Counted from the stretch's first letter, positions 34,930-44,932 are shown. The stretch: 64,000 bases of DNA from Oegoconia quadripuncta (GCA_949316235.1 OX438748.1:28018836-28082835), one strand, 5' to 3'. Numbers and translations are program-made. The notes: generated by a model from the letters alone, not told the origin.

Positions 34930-35559
34930 AAATATTTAACTAGGAGTAAAAATAACATTATGATTATTATGATTCAGACCTGTGTAGTCCAAACTATATA
35001 ATGTTTCGTTTCTGCGTGTACTTTTTGATAAATATAATAATTATCAGAAAGTTACACTTTTATTATATTTATTTTTTATTGAAACTATGACTAATTATTT
35101 CCATAATCAGATGACTGCATTGTGTGTTTCTGTGTAATCTTTTGATAAATATAATAGTTTTTAGAAATACTTATTTGTTTTTGTCTCTCAAGACTATTGT
35201 CTTTTAGAACGTTGAAATTACTGATTGTGAATATAGTTTTATTAATTTGTCATTGTTTACCTAGTGTACACGATAAATTGTAGTTGTATAAATCCCATAG
35301 GACATGATTATCCGCCAAGGTTGTTAATTGCCAGGTAGTGATAGCTAAGTGAATAGTCAAAAATTCTCCTTATAGTTAGTAACCAGTAACTTTTTAAATG
35401 GACAAATTAGCCTGTTTATTAGGTAGAAAGTATATTTGTTCATGGTGCACAAAAGGGGAACTTTGCTAAAAAGGCAATATATCTCCCATTTTTTGCATCA
35501 TTAACAAAAATGCTTAATACCTATCGAATAGGTTAATTTGTCCACTTATAAGGTTTCCG
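34930..35559. other. AT-rich spacer with a short diverged duplication
   Basis: CTTTTTGATAAATATAATAA near 35,020 recurs as CTTTTGATAAATATAATAG near 35,140 with similar preceding words (TTTCTGTGTG-like). No continuation of the zinc-finger ORF was found here. Confidence 0.45.
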
Positions 35560-36535
35560 GATACTAACACAATACGTTGTATTTGACTATTTATTAGTCT
35601 ATTACTACCTATTAACTAGATATTTGATACCTTTCCAATCGGTGATTTCTACGTATTATCCTCACCCCGATAGGTTAACGATACCGAGAAATAGGGTGAC
35701 CATCAACTAAACATAAGGCATCTTTTAACTGAGCATCACGTATAATTCACTTAGATAATAGGTATAAAATACCTATTTAGATTATTTATTAACCTATTGC
35801 TACCTATTAACTAGATTTTTGATACCTTTTAAATCGGTAATTTCTACGTATTACCCTCACCCCGATAGGTTAACGATACCGAAAAATAGTGTAACCATCA
35901 CCTAAACAAAAGGTACCTTTAACTGAGCATTACATATAATTCACTTAGATAATAGGTATAAAATACCTAATTAGATTATTAATTAGTCTATTGCTACTTA
36001 TTAACTAAATATTTGACACCTCTTAAATCGGTAATTTCTACGTATTACCCTTACCCCGATAGGTTAACGATACCGAGAAATAGTGTAACCATCACCTAAA
36101 CAAAAGGTACCTTTAACTGAGCATTACATATAATTCACTTAGATAATAGGTATAACATACCTATCTCGATTATTTATTAGTCTATTGGTACCTATTAACT
36201 ACATATTTGACACCTCTTAAATCGGTAAATCTGCGTATTACCCTCACCCCGAAAGTTAACGATACTGAGAAATAGTGTAACCATCACCTAAATAAAAGGT
36301 ACCTTTAACTGAGCATTATATATAATTCACTTAGATAGTAGGTATAAAAAACCTATATCGATTATTTGTTGGTTTATTGCTACCTATTAACTAGATATTT
36401 GATACCTCTTAAATCGATCATTTCTACGTATTACCCTCACACCGATAGGTTAACGATATCGAGAAATACTGTAACCGTTAGCTAAACAAAAGGTACCTTT
36501 AACCGAGCTTTAGGTATAAATCATTTATGAAATGC
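35560..36535 (+). repeat. Right subterminal array 1, ~194-bp period
   Basis: CCGATAGGTTAACGATACC and its variants recur at about 35,671, 35,866, 36,060, 36,253 and 36,446 (steps 195, 194, 193, 193). Each unit also has TTTCTACGTATTA, AACCATCACCTAAACAAAAG and TTCACTTAGATAATAGGTAT. Confidence 0.8.
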
Positions 36536-36704
36536 TTATGCATTACCTAATCTAATTTTTAAATTCATATCTTGGTAGGTTAACGACACCAAAAAAACGG
36601 GTGGGTTTTACCCAACATAAGTTTCACTTCACCAAGCAACATGGTAAGATATACCTTTTTCATTAGGTAGCTGTACCCGAGTACTATGTGAAATTAAGAT
36701 ATTT

Positions 36705-37035
36705 GTTACGTTAAAAAAACACGTAATCAATAGGTAAATGTCTCATAACGTAATGACTATGTAAAGGGAATTTAACCTAATACTAGGTTAAAAAGAAAAC
36801 ACAATTAATAGGTAAATGCCTCATAACGTAATTATCAGGTGAATGTACTTTACCTAATTACTAGGTTAACAAGGAAACACAATTAATAGGTAAATGTCTC
36901 ATAACGTTATTATTAGGTAAAGATTAAAGTAACTAATTTCTACGTTAAAAAGAAAATACCTATTAAATAATGTAAATATCCGGTAACATAACAACTAGGT
37001 AAAAACCACAAAAAACCTAAATTAAATAGTTAACC
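36705..37035 (+). repeat. Right subterminal array 2, ~78-bp period
   Basis: TAGGTAAATGTCTCATAACG occurs at 36,731, 36,809 (one change) and 36,887, with a weaker fourth copy near 36,966. TTTACCTAATTACTAGGTTA lies between copies. TAGGTAAAT is shared with the left 403-bp array. Confidence 0.75.
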
Positions 37036-37139
37036 TAATTACTAGGTTATATCGACATACCAAGCGCTCTCGGTTGCCCTTACCTAAAAGTTAGTGTGTC
37101 GGCGCGTCTCTAATATTAGGTTACGGATTACGTATCTGC

Positions 37140-37160
37140 AACCTACTTTTTTTCTCAGTG
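37140..37160 (-). repeat. Right terminal inverted repeat of the giant element
   Basis: AACCTACTTTTT followed by TTCTCAGTG, the inverse of the left end apart from two mismatches. The flanking CA at 37,161-37,162 matches the CA at 20,609-20,610. Confidence 0.75.
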
Positions 37161-37227
37161 CACCTGGATGGCCCGCTGGCCGGATGGACTGCACCCAGAT
37201 GAGATAAAGACTATCGGCGTCAGGAAA
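37161..37227 (+). pseudogene. Right half of the split retrotransposon ORF
   Basis: Continues the frame of 20,515-20,610: LDGPLAGWTAP, then after a 1-base shift DEIKTIGVRKF. A SINE begins directly after it. Confidence 0.65.
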
Positions 37228-37410
37228 TTTTTATGCACGACGGGTCGTACTTGACTTCAATCACACTTGATGTTTAGTGAAGATGAGGTCGAAGGGAAGC
37301 GTACTGACCCGGAAACCCCAACACATTTGGGGGACTGGCTATCTTATCCCTGACAACCGAAAGACAACAATGCTATAAACATTGCTGCTTGGCGGCAGAT
37401 TTAGATAAAT
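37228..37410 (-). mobile_element. SINE family A, copy 6, head missing
   Basis: 3' end TTTTATGCACGACGGGTCGT to the body word GGCGGCAGATTTAGATAAA. Confidence 0.75.
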
Positions 37411-37417
37411 TAATCCA

Positions 37418-37665
37418 ATTTTTTTTATATATGAGAGGGCGGCAAACGAACATGCGGGTCACCTGATGGAAAGCAATCACCGCCGCCCATGGACACCCGC
37501 AACACCAAAAGGGTCACAGATGCGTTGCCGGCCTTTGAGGAAGGTGTAGGCTCGTTTCTTGAAGGTTCCAATGTCGTACTCGTTCGGGAATACCGCTGCC
37601 GGAAGTCCGTTCCACAGGGTGGTCGTACCTGGTAAGAAGTTTCTTGAGAAACTCCAATTCCTCAG
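37418..37665 (-). pseudogene. LINE ORF2 C-terminal fragment
   Basis: The minus strand reads [20 protein letters not shown], then [20 protein letters not shown] and a stop, followed by the CGTTTGCCGCCCTCTCAT-type tail. Same family as 40,000-40,475. Confidence 0.75.
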
Positions 37666-37667
37666 AG

Positions 37668-37760
37668 GCAAACCTGAGCAACAAACTGTAGGTTAGTGGC
37701 GATCAAAATAGATCGGCAACGGTGGCAGTGATACAGGTCTCCGACGACCTACAACAGCCA
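37668..37760. repeat. Second copy of the 9,440-9,560 repeat
   Basis: Same ordered words as the first copy. Here it abuts the LINE fragment. Confidence 0.55.
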
Positions 37761-37790
37761 CATATATACAACCAATACAAATACCAAGAG

Positions 37791-38043
37791 CAAATAAATA
37801 ATAAATAAATATCCTTAGACATATACACAGCGCCATCTAGATCCACAGTAAGCAACTATAGGCTTGTGTTGTGGATACCAGACGGTTGATATACTACATA
37901 AATACATTTTTTTTTGTAAACAAATACTTGTTATAAAAGAAAACATCCATAACTCGGATACACATGTCCGTGTTTATCACACGGGATTCGAACGTTTTGG
38001 TATAGTGGTCAGAGTTTTTAGAAACTACACCAAACAGTCGTTA
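37791..38043 (-). mobile_element. SINE family B, copy 3
   Basis: Tail at 37,791, CAGCGCCATCTAG, then a damaged head (box B region shortened to CGGGATTCGAACG). Confidence 0.75.
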
Positions 38044-38077
38044 CTGTGACCGTATATGACCGTGGACATTATGTTTA

Positions 38078-38335
38078 CATCACTTTATCTCAAGTTTTGA
38101 ATAACTTTAATAGTTATCTTAGAAGAAACACGGTTGAATTTATCTTGTAAGATAATCCGGTTTACCTACACTGATATGTTGATCACGCATTACAACACTC
38201 GTGCAGTCTGAAAAATCCTAATTACTTGTCAGTTACTTACAAACTTCAGATCGATCTGTGATTACTACCTAAGCTCAACTATCACAATTGTGATTACCCT
38301 GATTCTTAACAGATTTTGACATTTATCTTTAGATT
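38078..38335. repeat. Interspersed ~255-bp repeat, copy 2
   Basis: Close match to 18,087-18,345, same orientation. It lies between two SINE-B heads. Confidence 0.7.
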
Positions 38336-38402
38336 AGAAACCCGCAACCTTTTTGGTATAGTGGTCAGAGTTGCTAACCACTACACCAAACACTTCGTCG
38401 TC
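38336..38402 (-). mobile_element. SINE family B head fragment
   Basis: AACCCGCAACCTTTTTGGTA to CACTACACCAAACACTTCGT: only the tRNA-like head. Confidence 0.6.
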
Positions 38403-39115
38403 GTCGTAGCAAAGTAGCTAAATATAGCGAAATATTTTAAAAGCAAATCAACGATATCTAAAATTTTAAGCTTCTTACCTTACAAGGGGAAGCTTATATT
38501 CCACACTAAATTTCAAAGAAACCTTAAGCTGTAACTAGAATATCGTTCACTAGAACTCCCCAATTATTTTAACGGCTACAACTCGTTATCAATTAAAATT
38601 GTTAACGTCGAAACTTGAGAACCGTCAAGTTTCCAGATTAAGCCTTTTTGAATTTGGAAGCAGCTTTTGAGAGTCTACTAAAATTTAAACATTTTATGTA
38701 GGTCAAAGAGCAGTAGGCAATAAGCATTCAGAATATTTCTTAAATTGCCATTGTTTTATATACTCTTAAGAGGGTTTATTTCGTTGAGTGTCGACCTAAT
38801 TAGATGAATTAATTAAATTTAAAGTATCTTTAAAATTATCTTTATATGGGATGGTTTGTGCTCGCAAAGAACAAAAACGACTGGAAACAGATGAGGGAGG
38901 CCTTTGACCAGCAGTGGGACACTGGGCTCATAATAATAATCTTTAAATTTATGGAAAGGAAGATTTTTATATCAACAGGAACCTGCGTATATACCGGTGA
39001 GTTTTTACCATAAGGACAAATATAGGGCATATTAGGTAAGTGAAATAGAAGGTATGGTATTTTGGCATAGATAGTTTATTTTCTTTATTTTACCAAAGCC
39101 ATTATCGAATAAAGC
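38403..39115. other. No gene recognised
   Basis: AT-rich. A TTGACCAGCAGTGGGACAC-type phrase near 38,906 resembles a LINE 3' end. Confidence 0.4.
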
Positions 39116-39370
39116 GTTGTGTTTGTAGCCTATTTCACATAATTACATCATTGAATTGAATAAATAATAAAACATAAGTTTCAAATAAATTTGGCATGAT
39201 AGGAATCCTGCGAATCCCGCCAGTCGCATATCAATCATAGGCCGGCGCGTGCGTCGATGATGGTTTTGAAAACATTAATTAAACTGCCTATGCGGCATAC
39301 CTTATATTTCACTTACATAATGTGCCCTATTTTTCTTCTTATGGTAAAAAAAATCATCCGGTATAAACAG
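39116..39370 (+). repeat. Second copy of the 14,390-14,650 repeat
   Basis: Same ordered words as the first copy, with several indels. Confidence 0.6.
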
Positions 39371-39403
39371 TATACACATCCAAATGAATAACACAAGTAG
39401 GTA

Positions 39404-39440
39404 ACTGAGGTCAAGTACGAACCCGTCGTGCATAAAAAAA
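39404..39440 (+). mobile_element. SINE family A 3' scrap
   Basis: ACTGAGGTCAAGTACGAACC, then CGTCGTGCAT and an A-run: the last ~35 bases only. Confidence 0.6.
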
Positions 39441-39448
39441 AAACTTTT

Positions 39449-39672
39449 CGACGACCGATTGGTGTAATGGATAGTGACCCTGTCAGCGAAACCAACGGTT
39501 GCGGGTTCGAATCCCGCGACGGGTAAATGTTTGTGTGATGAATACAAACATTTATTCCCGAGTCATGGATGTTTATATAAATAATTATGTATGTTTATCA
39601 GTTATCTAGTATCCATAGCACAAACTTTGCTTAGTTAGCGTTAGCGTATTGTCCGAAATATTTATTTATTTA
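39449..39672 (+). mobile_element. SINE family C, copy 1 (tRNA-derived)
   Basis: Head GACCGATTGGTGTAATGGAT with box B GGTTCGAATCC, body ATTCCCGAGTCATGGATGTT and end TTGTCCGAAATATTTATT. It differs from family B in the head and 3' end. Second copy at 44,933. Confidence 0.75.
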
Positions 39673-39999
39673 TAACTCTTTTGAGATTAACTACATTATG
39701 TTATTGTCTTATTATTAACGAAATAAGCTTCCACAGTAGCAGCCTTTTATTATTTTCCCTGTGTACTTAATAAAATATTAAACGAACTGCTGAATAAACG
39801 TAAAATTTGTCAAACTGAGTAATATCATTCTTATACTTCAGCTGCCATACCTATTAAGAGTATATTGAAATATTCATCTTTAAATATGAAATTCGTTTAG
39901 TATATACATACATAACTACCCTTAACCCAAATGGGATAGTCAAGAGTCATCCCAAACACATTCGTTTGGGTCTTCCAAACATTAAATTGACCGCGTTCA

Positions 40000-40475
40000 A
40001 CGTCGCGCAGCCCGAATTGTCGGCCAAGAGAGTCTCACTGACCGACTGGATCCCCTGGCGTTGCGAAGAGACGTCGCGTCCCTCTGCATTCTTTATCGCA
40101 TATTTCATGGGGAGTGTTCTGAAGAACTGTTCGAGCTAATACCCGCTGCTCAATTTAACCGATAGGTACACTTCTCGTCGAAAATTAAATTTCCATCCAC
40201 ATCACCTGGATGAGTGGAAGTCTACCACTGTACGTTTCTCAAGAAACTTCTTACCACGTACGACCACCCTGTGGAACGGACTTCCGGCAGCGGTATTCCC
40301 GAACGAGTACGACATTGGAACCTTCAAGAAACGAGCCTACACCTTCCGCAAAGGCCGGCAACGCATCTGTGACCCTTTTGGTGTTGCGGGTGTCCATGGG
40401 CGGCGGTGATTGCTTTCCATCAGGTGACCCGCATGCTCGTTTGCCGCCCTCTCATTTAAAAAAAAAAAAAAAATT
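40000..40475 (+). pseudogene. LINE ORF2 C-terminal fragment, longest copy
   Basis: With frameshifts it reads [40 protein letters not shown], then the [24 protein letters not shown] end. It closes with CGTTTGCCGCCCTCTCATTT and a 16-base A-run. 5'-truncated. Confidence 0.75.
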
Positions 40476-40667
40476 AATGATGTACGCTGTATTCTTCATG
40501 TAGCTTTTGTTAATTGTGCAATAAAGAGTATTTGATTGATTGATTAAAAGTTTATTGCTTGAAACAACATCCAACTACAGAAATGCAGTGACAGCGGGAG
40601 AAACCATCGCCGTTGAAATCTGCAAGTCCATGGATGTTTTTTGTCGGTAAGTCTCTTAGTCTTAACA

Positions 40668-40994
40668 GCCTCCGTGGCTCAATGTAAACAACATTGGGTT
40701 TACGATTCGGAGGTCGCGGGTTCGATCCCCAGCGGGGTACATGTTTAAGTACTCCGTTTGGTTGGTGGTAGACCATTTTAAATGTCCGCCGGGAGCTACC
40801 ACCATCTTATCTAAATCTGCCACCAAACAGCAATGTTAATGGCATGGTTGTGTTCCCGTTGTCAGGGATAAGATAGCCAGTCCCGCAAATGTGTTGGGGT
40901 TTCCGGGTCAGTACGCTTCCACCTTCGACCTCATCTTCACTTAACATCAGGTGTGATTGAGGTCAAGTACGAACCCGTCGTGCATAAAAAAAAA
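40668..40994 (+). mobile_element. SINE family A, copy 8
   Basis: Complete copy: GCCTCCGTGGCTCAATGTAA, box B GGTTCGATCCC and end GAACCCGTCGTGCATAAAAA. Confidence 0.85.
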
Positions 40995-41084
40995 GTCGCC
41001 TTTAACTACACCGACGGGAAGACACCAGTTCTATTTTTAAACGTGCCGAAATCGTGGGATTCGTTTAATTATTATAGTAAACTA

Positions 41085-41340
41085 GCTTGCCACCCGCGAC
41101 TTTGCCCGCATTGAATAACTTTATCGCGGACTCTTGTATCTTGTGTCCCATGGCCCGGGTCCTGCGTCTCGCAACCCGTATCGTGTCCTTTGTCCCCTGC
41201 CCTGTGGCTTAAGTCTTATATTAAAGTAGCCTATGTCTTTACCAGAAATCTGCTGCGCCCAATTGCAACCTCCCAGAGGTTTAATCATTAAAAGTTAACA
41301 AACAGACAGACACATTTTCGCATTTACAATTTTAGCGTGG
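41085..41340 (+). repeat. RTE-like 3' tail
   Basis: AGCTTGCCACCCGCGACTTT, AAAGTAGCCTATGTCTTTAC, AACAAACAGACAGACA and TCGCATTTACAATTTTAG in the usual order. Confidence 0.6.
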
Positions 41341-41945
41341 TAACCTAATCATAACTTAAATAATCATAAAATTTAAATAACCAATTATTTGAAACAAATA
41401 TTTTCTTTAAATTTATCGCTGTCGGATTACGAAGTGTTTGTCAGGTTCTTGCCAAGATTTTGTTGAACTTTGTGATTTGATCCTCGGATCCTAAGATTAC
41501 AAAGCAACGTCAATAATATGTACAGTTGACGTCACAGTTATTCATACAGAGCTGTTTTAAAATGATGTATTCAAACAGTAGCGGCACTGATCGACATACA
41601 TACATGCGAAGAACTGTGCTTCAAAAGATCATAGTTCCGATACTCTAATGGTCGATACATTTTTTGTGTAATAAACCATACAGTGATAGAATACTTCTTC
41701 AAAGAATGCTAGTGCAAAAGAGAAAAGAGACGCGAGCGTGCAAGGTGGGTCGGAGCACCCCGAAACTGTGCGCGCTCGACATTTTCACTATCGGTGGACA
41801 TTGATATATCTATCTCTTTCACAGTTATAGGGGTGTGCAAATGCGACAAACCTATGGATGTTTATCGACAGTGAAAGTGAACTTGACATATAAGCCCTAT
41901 CACTTTTGCACTCGCACATAAGTGTGAATGAGATAAAATGTCTTA
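41341..41945. other. No gene recognised
   Basis: Bases 41,700-41,780 are somewhat GC-rich. The 41,788-41,988 minus frame has no recognisable domain. Confidence 0.4.
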
Positions 41946-42026
41946 TAAATAAATAAATAAATGTCTTTGCACAAACACACAGCACCATCTAGGTCCACAG
42001 TAAGCATCTAGGCTTATGTTATGGAT

Positions 42027-42753
42027 CGCCCTCTTGAGAAAACCTCAGAGGGTGATGGCCGTCAGCGTCATACGCGGTTATCGCACCATCTCATGCGAGG
42101 CGGCGTGCGTATTGGCGGGCACACCTCCTTGGGACCTGGAGGCGGAGGCCCAGGCGTCACTGTACAAGTGGCGCAGGGACTTCCTCCTCCGGGACGAGCA
42201 TCCTGCTCCCAGGGAGGTGGAAGTGCGGAAACTCCAGGGTCGACAGTCCGTGTTGGGGTTCTGGGGGGTAAGGCTGGCCTCGCCAGGGGCCGGCCACCGG
42301 ACTGTCGAGGCGCTCCGCCCAGTAATAAGGGACTGGACGGAGCGCATGCGGGGCTCGCTTACCTTCCGGGCGGTGCAGGTTCTCTCTGGGCATGGCTGCT
42401 TCGGGAGATACCTGCACCGGATCGCCGGACGGGAAGCGACCGACGAGTGCCATCACTGTGGCTGCCACGAGGACACGGCGCAGCACACCCTTGAGCAATG
42501 CCCAGCCTGGGCAGGGGAGCGCCGCGACCTCGTCGCAGCGGTAGGGGACGATCTATCCTTGCCGGCCATAGTCAAGGCTATGGTCGGCGACGAGAGGTCG
42601 TGGAAAGCGGTCCTCTCCTTCTGCGAGAGCGTGATCTCGCAGAAGGAGGCGGCGGAGAGAGAGAAGGAGGCCGATCCCTCCTCTCATCCCATCCGCCGCA
42701 GACGCACTGGGACCCGGAGAAGGGCGTATGCCCACCTTCTCCCCCCTACCTAG
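42027..42753 (+). pseudogene. C-terminal part of R1-like ORF2
   Basis: Open frame of about 241 codons. The upstream ATG at 42,016 belongs to the duplicated SINE sequence, not to the element. Characteristic R1-clade words: QRVMAVSVIRGYRTISCEAA and CVLAGTPPWDLEAEA. A C-terminal knuckle CX2CX8HX4C lies at 42,448-42,501. The RT and endonuclease are absent, so no enzyme activity is expected. In intact R1-type proteins this knuckle region follows the RT domain. Confidence 0.8.
42615..42648. other. 14-bp perfect palindrome arms in R1-like ORF2
   Basis: CTCCTTCTGCGAGA, loop GCGTGA, TCTCGCAGAAGGAG. The same 34 bases occur again at 43,659-43,692. Confidence 0.7.
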
Positions 42754-43650
42754 CGAGGCAAGCCTCGCGAGAAGGCGCACGTGGTGTTCCCACGCGCCTT
42801 CTTGAGGTGGCTGGACCAGGAGATTCCTCCCTGCTCCAGCCTATAGGAGGGCCCGCCGCCGCCGTTGCCCTGGCGGCGGGCGCCGCGCTGGCGTGGCTGC
42901 GGACGATTACCGAGGGGTACCCGTGGCCACGCCGTTTCGGTGCGCGCGGAGGAACACCGGGGGGTTTTTAGTGGGTAGGACCGCTCCCGTCTGGAGCGGT
43001 GAGTCCCACATATCCTCGCCGCTGACCCCCGTCAGCGGCGGGTCGAACGCGTAAATGTGTTTTCCCCCCGTCAAAAAAAAAAAAAGGCTTATGTTATGGA
43101 TACCAGATGGTTGATAAACTACACAAATACATTTTTTTTTTGTAAATAAATACATGTTTAATGAAAAACATCCATTACTCTGGAACACATGTCTGTATTC
43201 ATCGTACAAACATATGCCCCTAGCGGGATTCGAACCCGCGACCATTCGGTATAGTAGCAGAGTTTCTAACCACTACACCAAACAGGTCGTCAAATCAAAA
43301 TCAAAATGCTAATGTCTGTGAGAGATCTGAGATCCAGTTCGCTTTACTTTGTTCCCGCCATAGCTTTCGATGTTAGTTTGGAAATACCGGGGAGTTCTTT
43401 CGCCCAAGCGTTCGTCGAAGAAATATTCTATCGCTGTATGGTTCATCGCCCAAGCTATGTGTATACAAACAGAGTATCGTAATTACGATCTTATGATCCA
43501 CATTTTATCTCATGTTTGTATTTCGAATTCAGTTACGGATTTCATTCAAACTCTACCAACTGCGCAACCGATCTCCAAAATTTGTCGTTTAGCTCGCTAA
43601 TTTAGGAGGTTTCACGCAAGCGCTCTAGAAGTAAATTCTGGTAACTCGAT

Positions 43651-43709
43651 ACGATCCTCTCCTTCTGCGAGAGCGTGATCTCGCAGAAGGAGGCGGCGGA
43701 GAGAGAGGA
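43651..43709 (+). repeat. Isolated copy of 55 bp of R1-like ORF2
   Basis: Matches 42,609-42,663 apart from one base near the left end, and is centred on the palindrome. It lies about 570 bp beyond the R1-like insert and is not next to any 3' end. Confidence 0.7.
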
Positions 43710-43809
43710 CACTGATAACTCAGTGGCGCTTACGTGGTACCAAATTTAGCGACCGAAGCTAAACGAAAAATTATAAACGGTAATTAAAATTTTTCGTGGT
43801 ACGACAGGG

Positions 43810-43854
43810 GTTCTCTAAAATGACCCCTTTGTCTATGTTATCATTTTAGAGAAC
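43810..43854. other. 14-bp perfect hairpin
   Basis: GTTCTCTAAAATGA, 17-base loop, TCATTTTAGAGAAC. Could be a remnant of a foldback element. Confidence 0.5.
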
Positions 43855-43954
43855 TACAGATGTTATGATCAAATCACTATAAATAAATATAAATTTTCGA
43901 AATAACAGTTAAAGTAAAGTAGCATACTAAAGTCACTGAAATAGCCTAGTGAAG

Positions 43955-44160
43955 TAATGTGAAGAAGAACTGGGCAAGGCACATAGCTCAAAGAAATGAT
44001 GGCCGGTAGGGCATTTAAGTCCACTGTCTATTTACAAGGTGGACGAACTTGATGACGATCGCGGGAAGTCGCTGGCTGCAGGCCGCTTCCAGTCGGCCGT
44101 TCTGGACATCTATGGTGGAGGCCTATGTTCAGCAGTGAACGTTTTGTGGCTGATATGAGT
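43955..44160 (+). pseudogene. Endonuclease/RT LINE C-terminal relic
   Basis: Reads NWARHIAQRNDGR, TRWTNLMTIAGSRWLQAA and WTSMVEAYVQQ with stops between. This is the last segment of a common insect LINE ORF2. Confidence 0.7.
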
Positions 44161-44399
44161 AACTATAAATTGAAGATTTGGAAAACTCCCGTGAGACAAT
44201 GAATGCTATTATTGATTCCATCATAAAGAAAAGATGAATATCTTCAAAATAGCTTAACCAATTTACATCAGTCATAGCTAAATATCTGCTTTCTGAAATA
44301 AAAAACCGTTTTTGCCCTACAGTGCCACAAACAGACATGAGCTCTCTCTCTAAATCGTTGGCTAAAAACAAATAGTACCGTATTTTCCCATATTCATTT

Positions 44400-44640
44400 A
44401 AAATATAAATCAAATCAAGTCAAAAATGTTTTTATTTCGTAAGTTATACCAATAATATTTGAAATCGTCAGCTATCGCTCATTCACTAGGCAGTCTCCCC
44501 AGAAAAGAACGAGCAAGAAACTCCGGGGTTGCTCTTTTTAAATAAGTCAATACAAATACAATTTAAATACCTAATTGTAAAATTTATGATTCGACAAAGA
44601 AAAATAAGAATAAAACATACTGGATAATGCCGATTACTTT
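44400..44640 (-). repeat. Jockey-like LINE 3' UTR copy
   Basis: Reverse complement of the 19,430-19,655 trailer (shared TTATTTCGTAAGTTATA, CTCATTCACTAGGCAGTCTC and AACGAGCAAGAAACTC). Confidence 0.7.
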
Positions 44641-44932
44641 TATTTCTTTTGTAAAACTGATTTCTCATCTAAATTTTAGGTTTTTCAAATTATATTATTT
44701 CAACACCCAACTGGTAACAATACTATGTGGATAACTTTAAACAAATCGAGGGATTGATATTTTTTAACTTGGCCAAATTTGATGAAAATCGCTTAATCCA
44801 TTTCTAAGATATTTAGCTTTAATACGGTTTTTAGAGTATATCGTATGGGTTTTTTATAATTTACACTTTTCTTGGACCTAAATAATCCCCTGTCAACCTA
44901 TAACGCCATAACATAACCCATTCGACGACCGA

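Larger units (their letters stand above)
20611..37160 (+). mobile_element. 16.55-kb CACTG-ended DNA element carrying a SAM-domain gene
   Basis: Seen: inverted termini CACTGAGAAAAA (left at 20,611; right ends at 37,160) that match at 19 of the first 21 bases, and a 2-bp direct repeat CA on both sides (20,609-20,610 and 37,161-37,162). Long subterminal tandem arrays fill both ends and two same-strand ORFs lie between them. The flanks rejoin a broken retrotransposon frame. Known: animal CACTA/EnSpm elements start with CACT(A/G), make 2-3 bp target duplications and have repetitive subterminal regions. Inference: this is a CACTA-like element with captured or accessory genes. I found no transposase, so it may be internally deleted. 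Later insertions sit inside it (SINE at 28,809, LINE tail at 25,469, several MITEs). Confidence 0.75.
42027..43085 (+). mobile_element. 5'-truncated R1-like non-LTR retrotransposon
   Basis: GC-rich insert bounded by the 16-bp target duplication, with an A-run (about 43,072-43,085) at its 3' end. It contains only the last ~240 codons of ORF2 and a ~330-bp GC-rich 3' UTR. This is a classical product of incomplete target-primed reverse transcription. The duplication is intact, so the insertion is fairly young and later than the SINE. Confidence 0.85.
41946..43290 (-). mobile_element. SINE family B, copy 5, split by an R1-like insertion
   Basis: Tail part 41,946-42,026; head part 43,086-43,290 ending CACCAAACAGGTCGT. 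The 16-bp word GGCTTATGTTATGGAT is present at 42,011-42,026 and again at 43,086-43,101: the target-site duplication of the insert. Confidence 0.85.

Noticed and set aside
20611..37160. Maverick/Polinton or an integrated virus
   Set aside because: The ends are CACTG with a 2-bp duplication, not the AG-type ends with 6-bp duplication. No polymerase B, integrase, packaging ATPase or capsid-like frame is present.
42016..42026. ATG at 42,016 as the start of the R1-like protein
   Set aside because: It lies in the target-site duplication of the SINE; the element sequence begins at 42,027.
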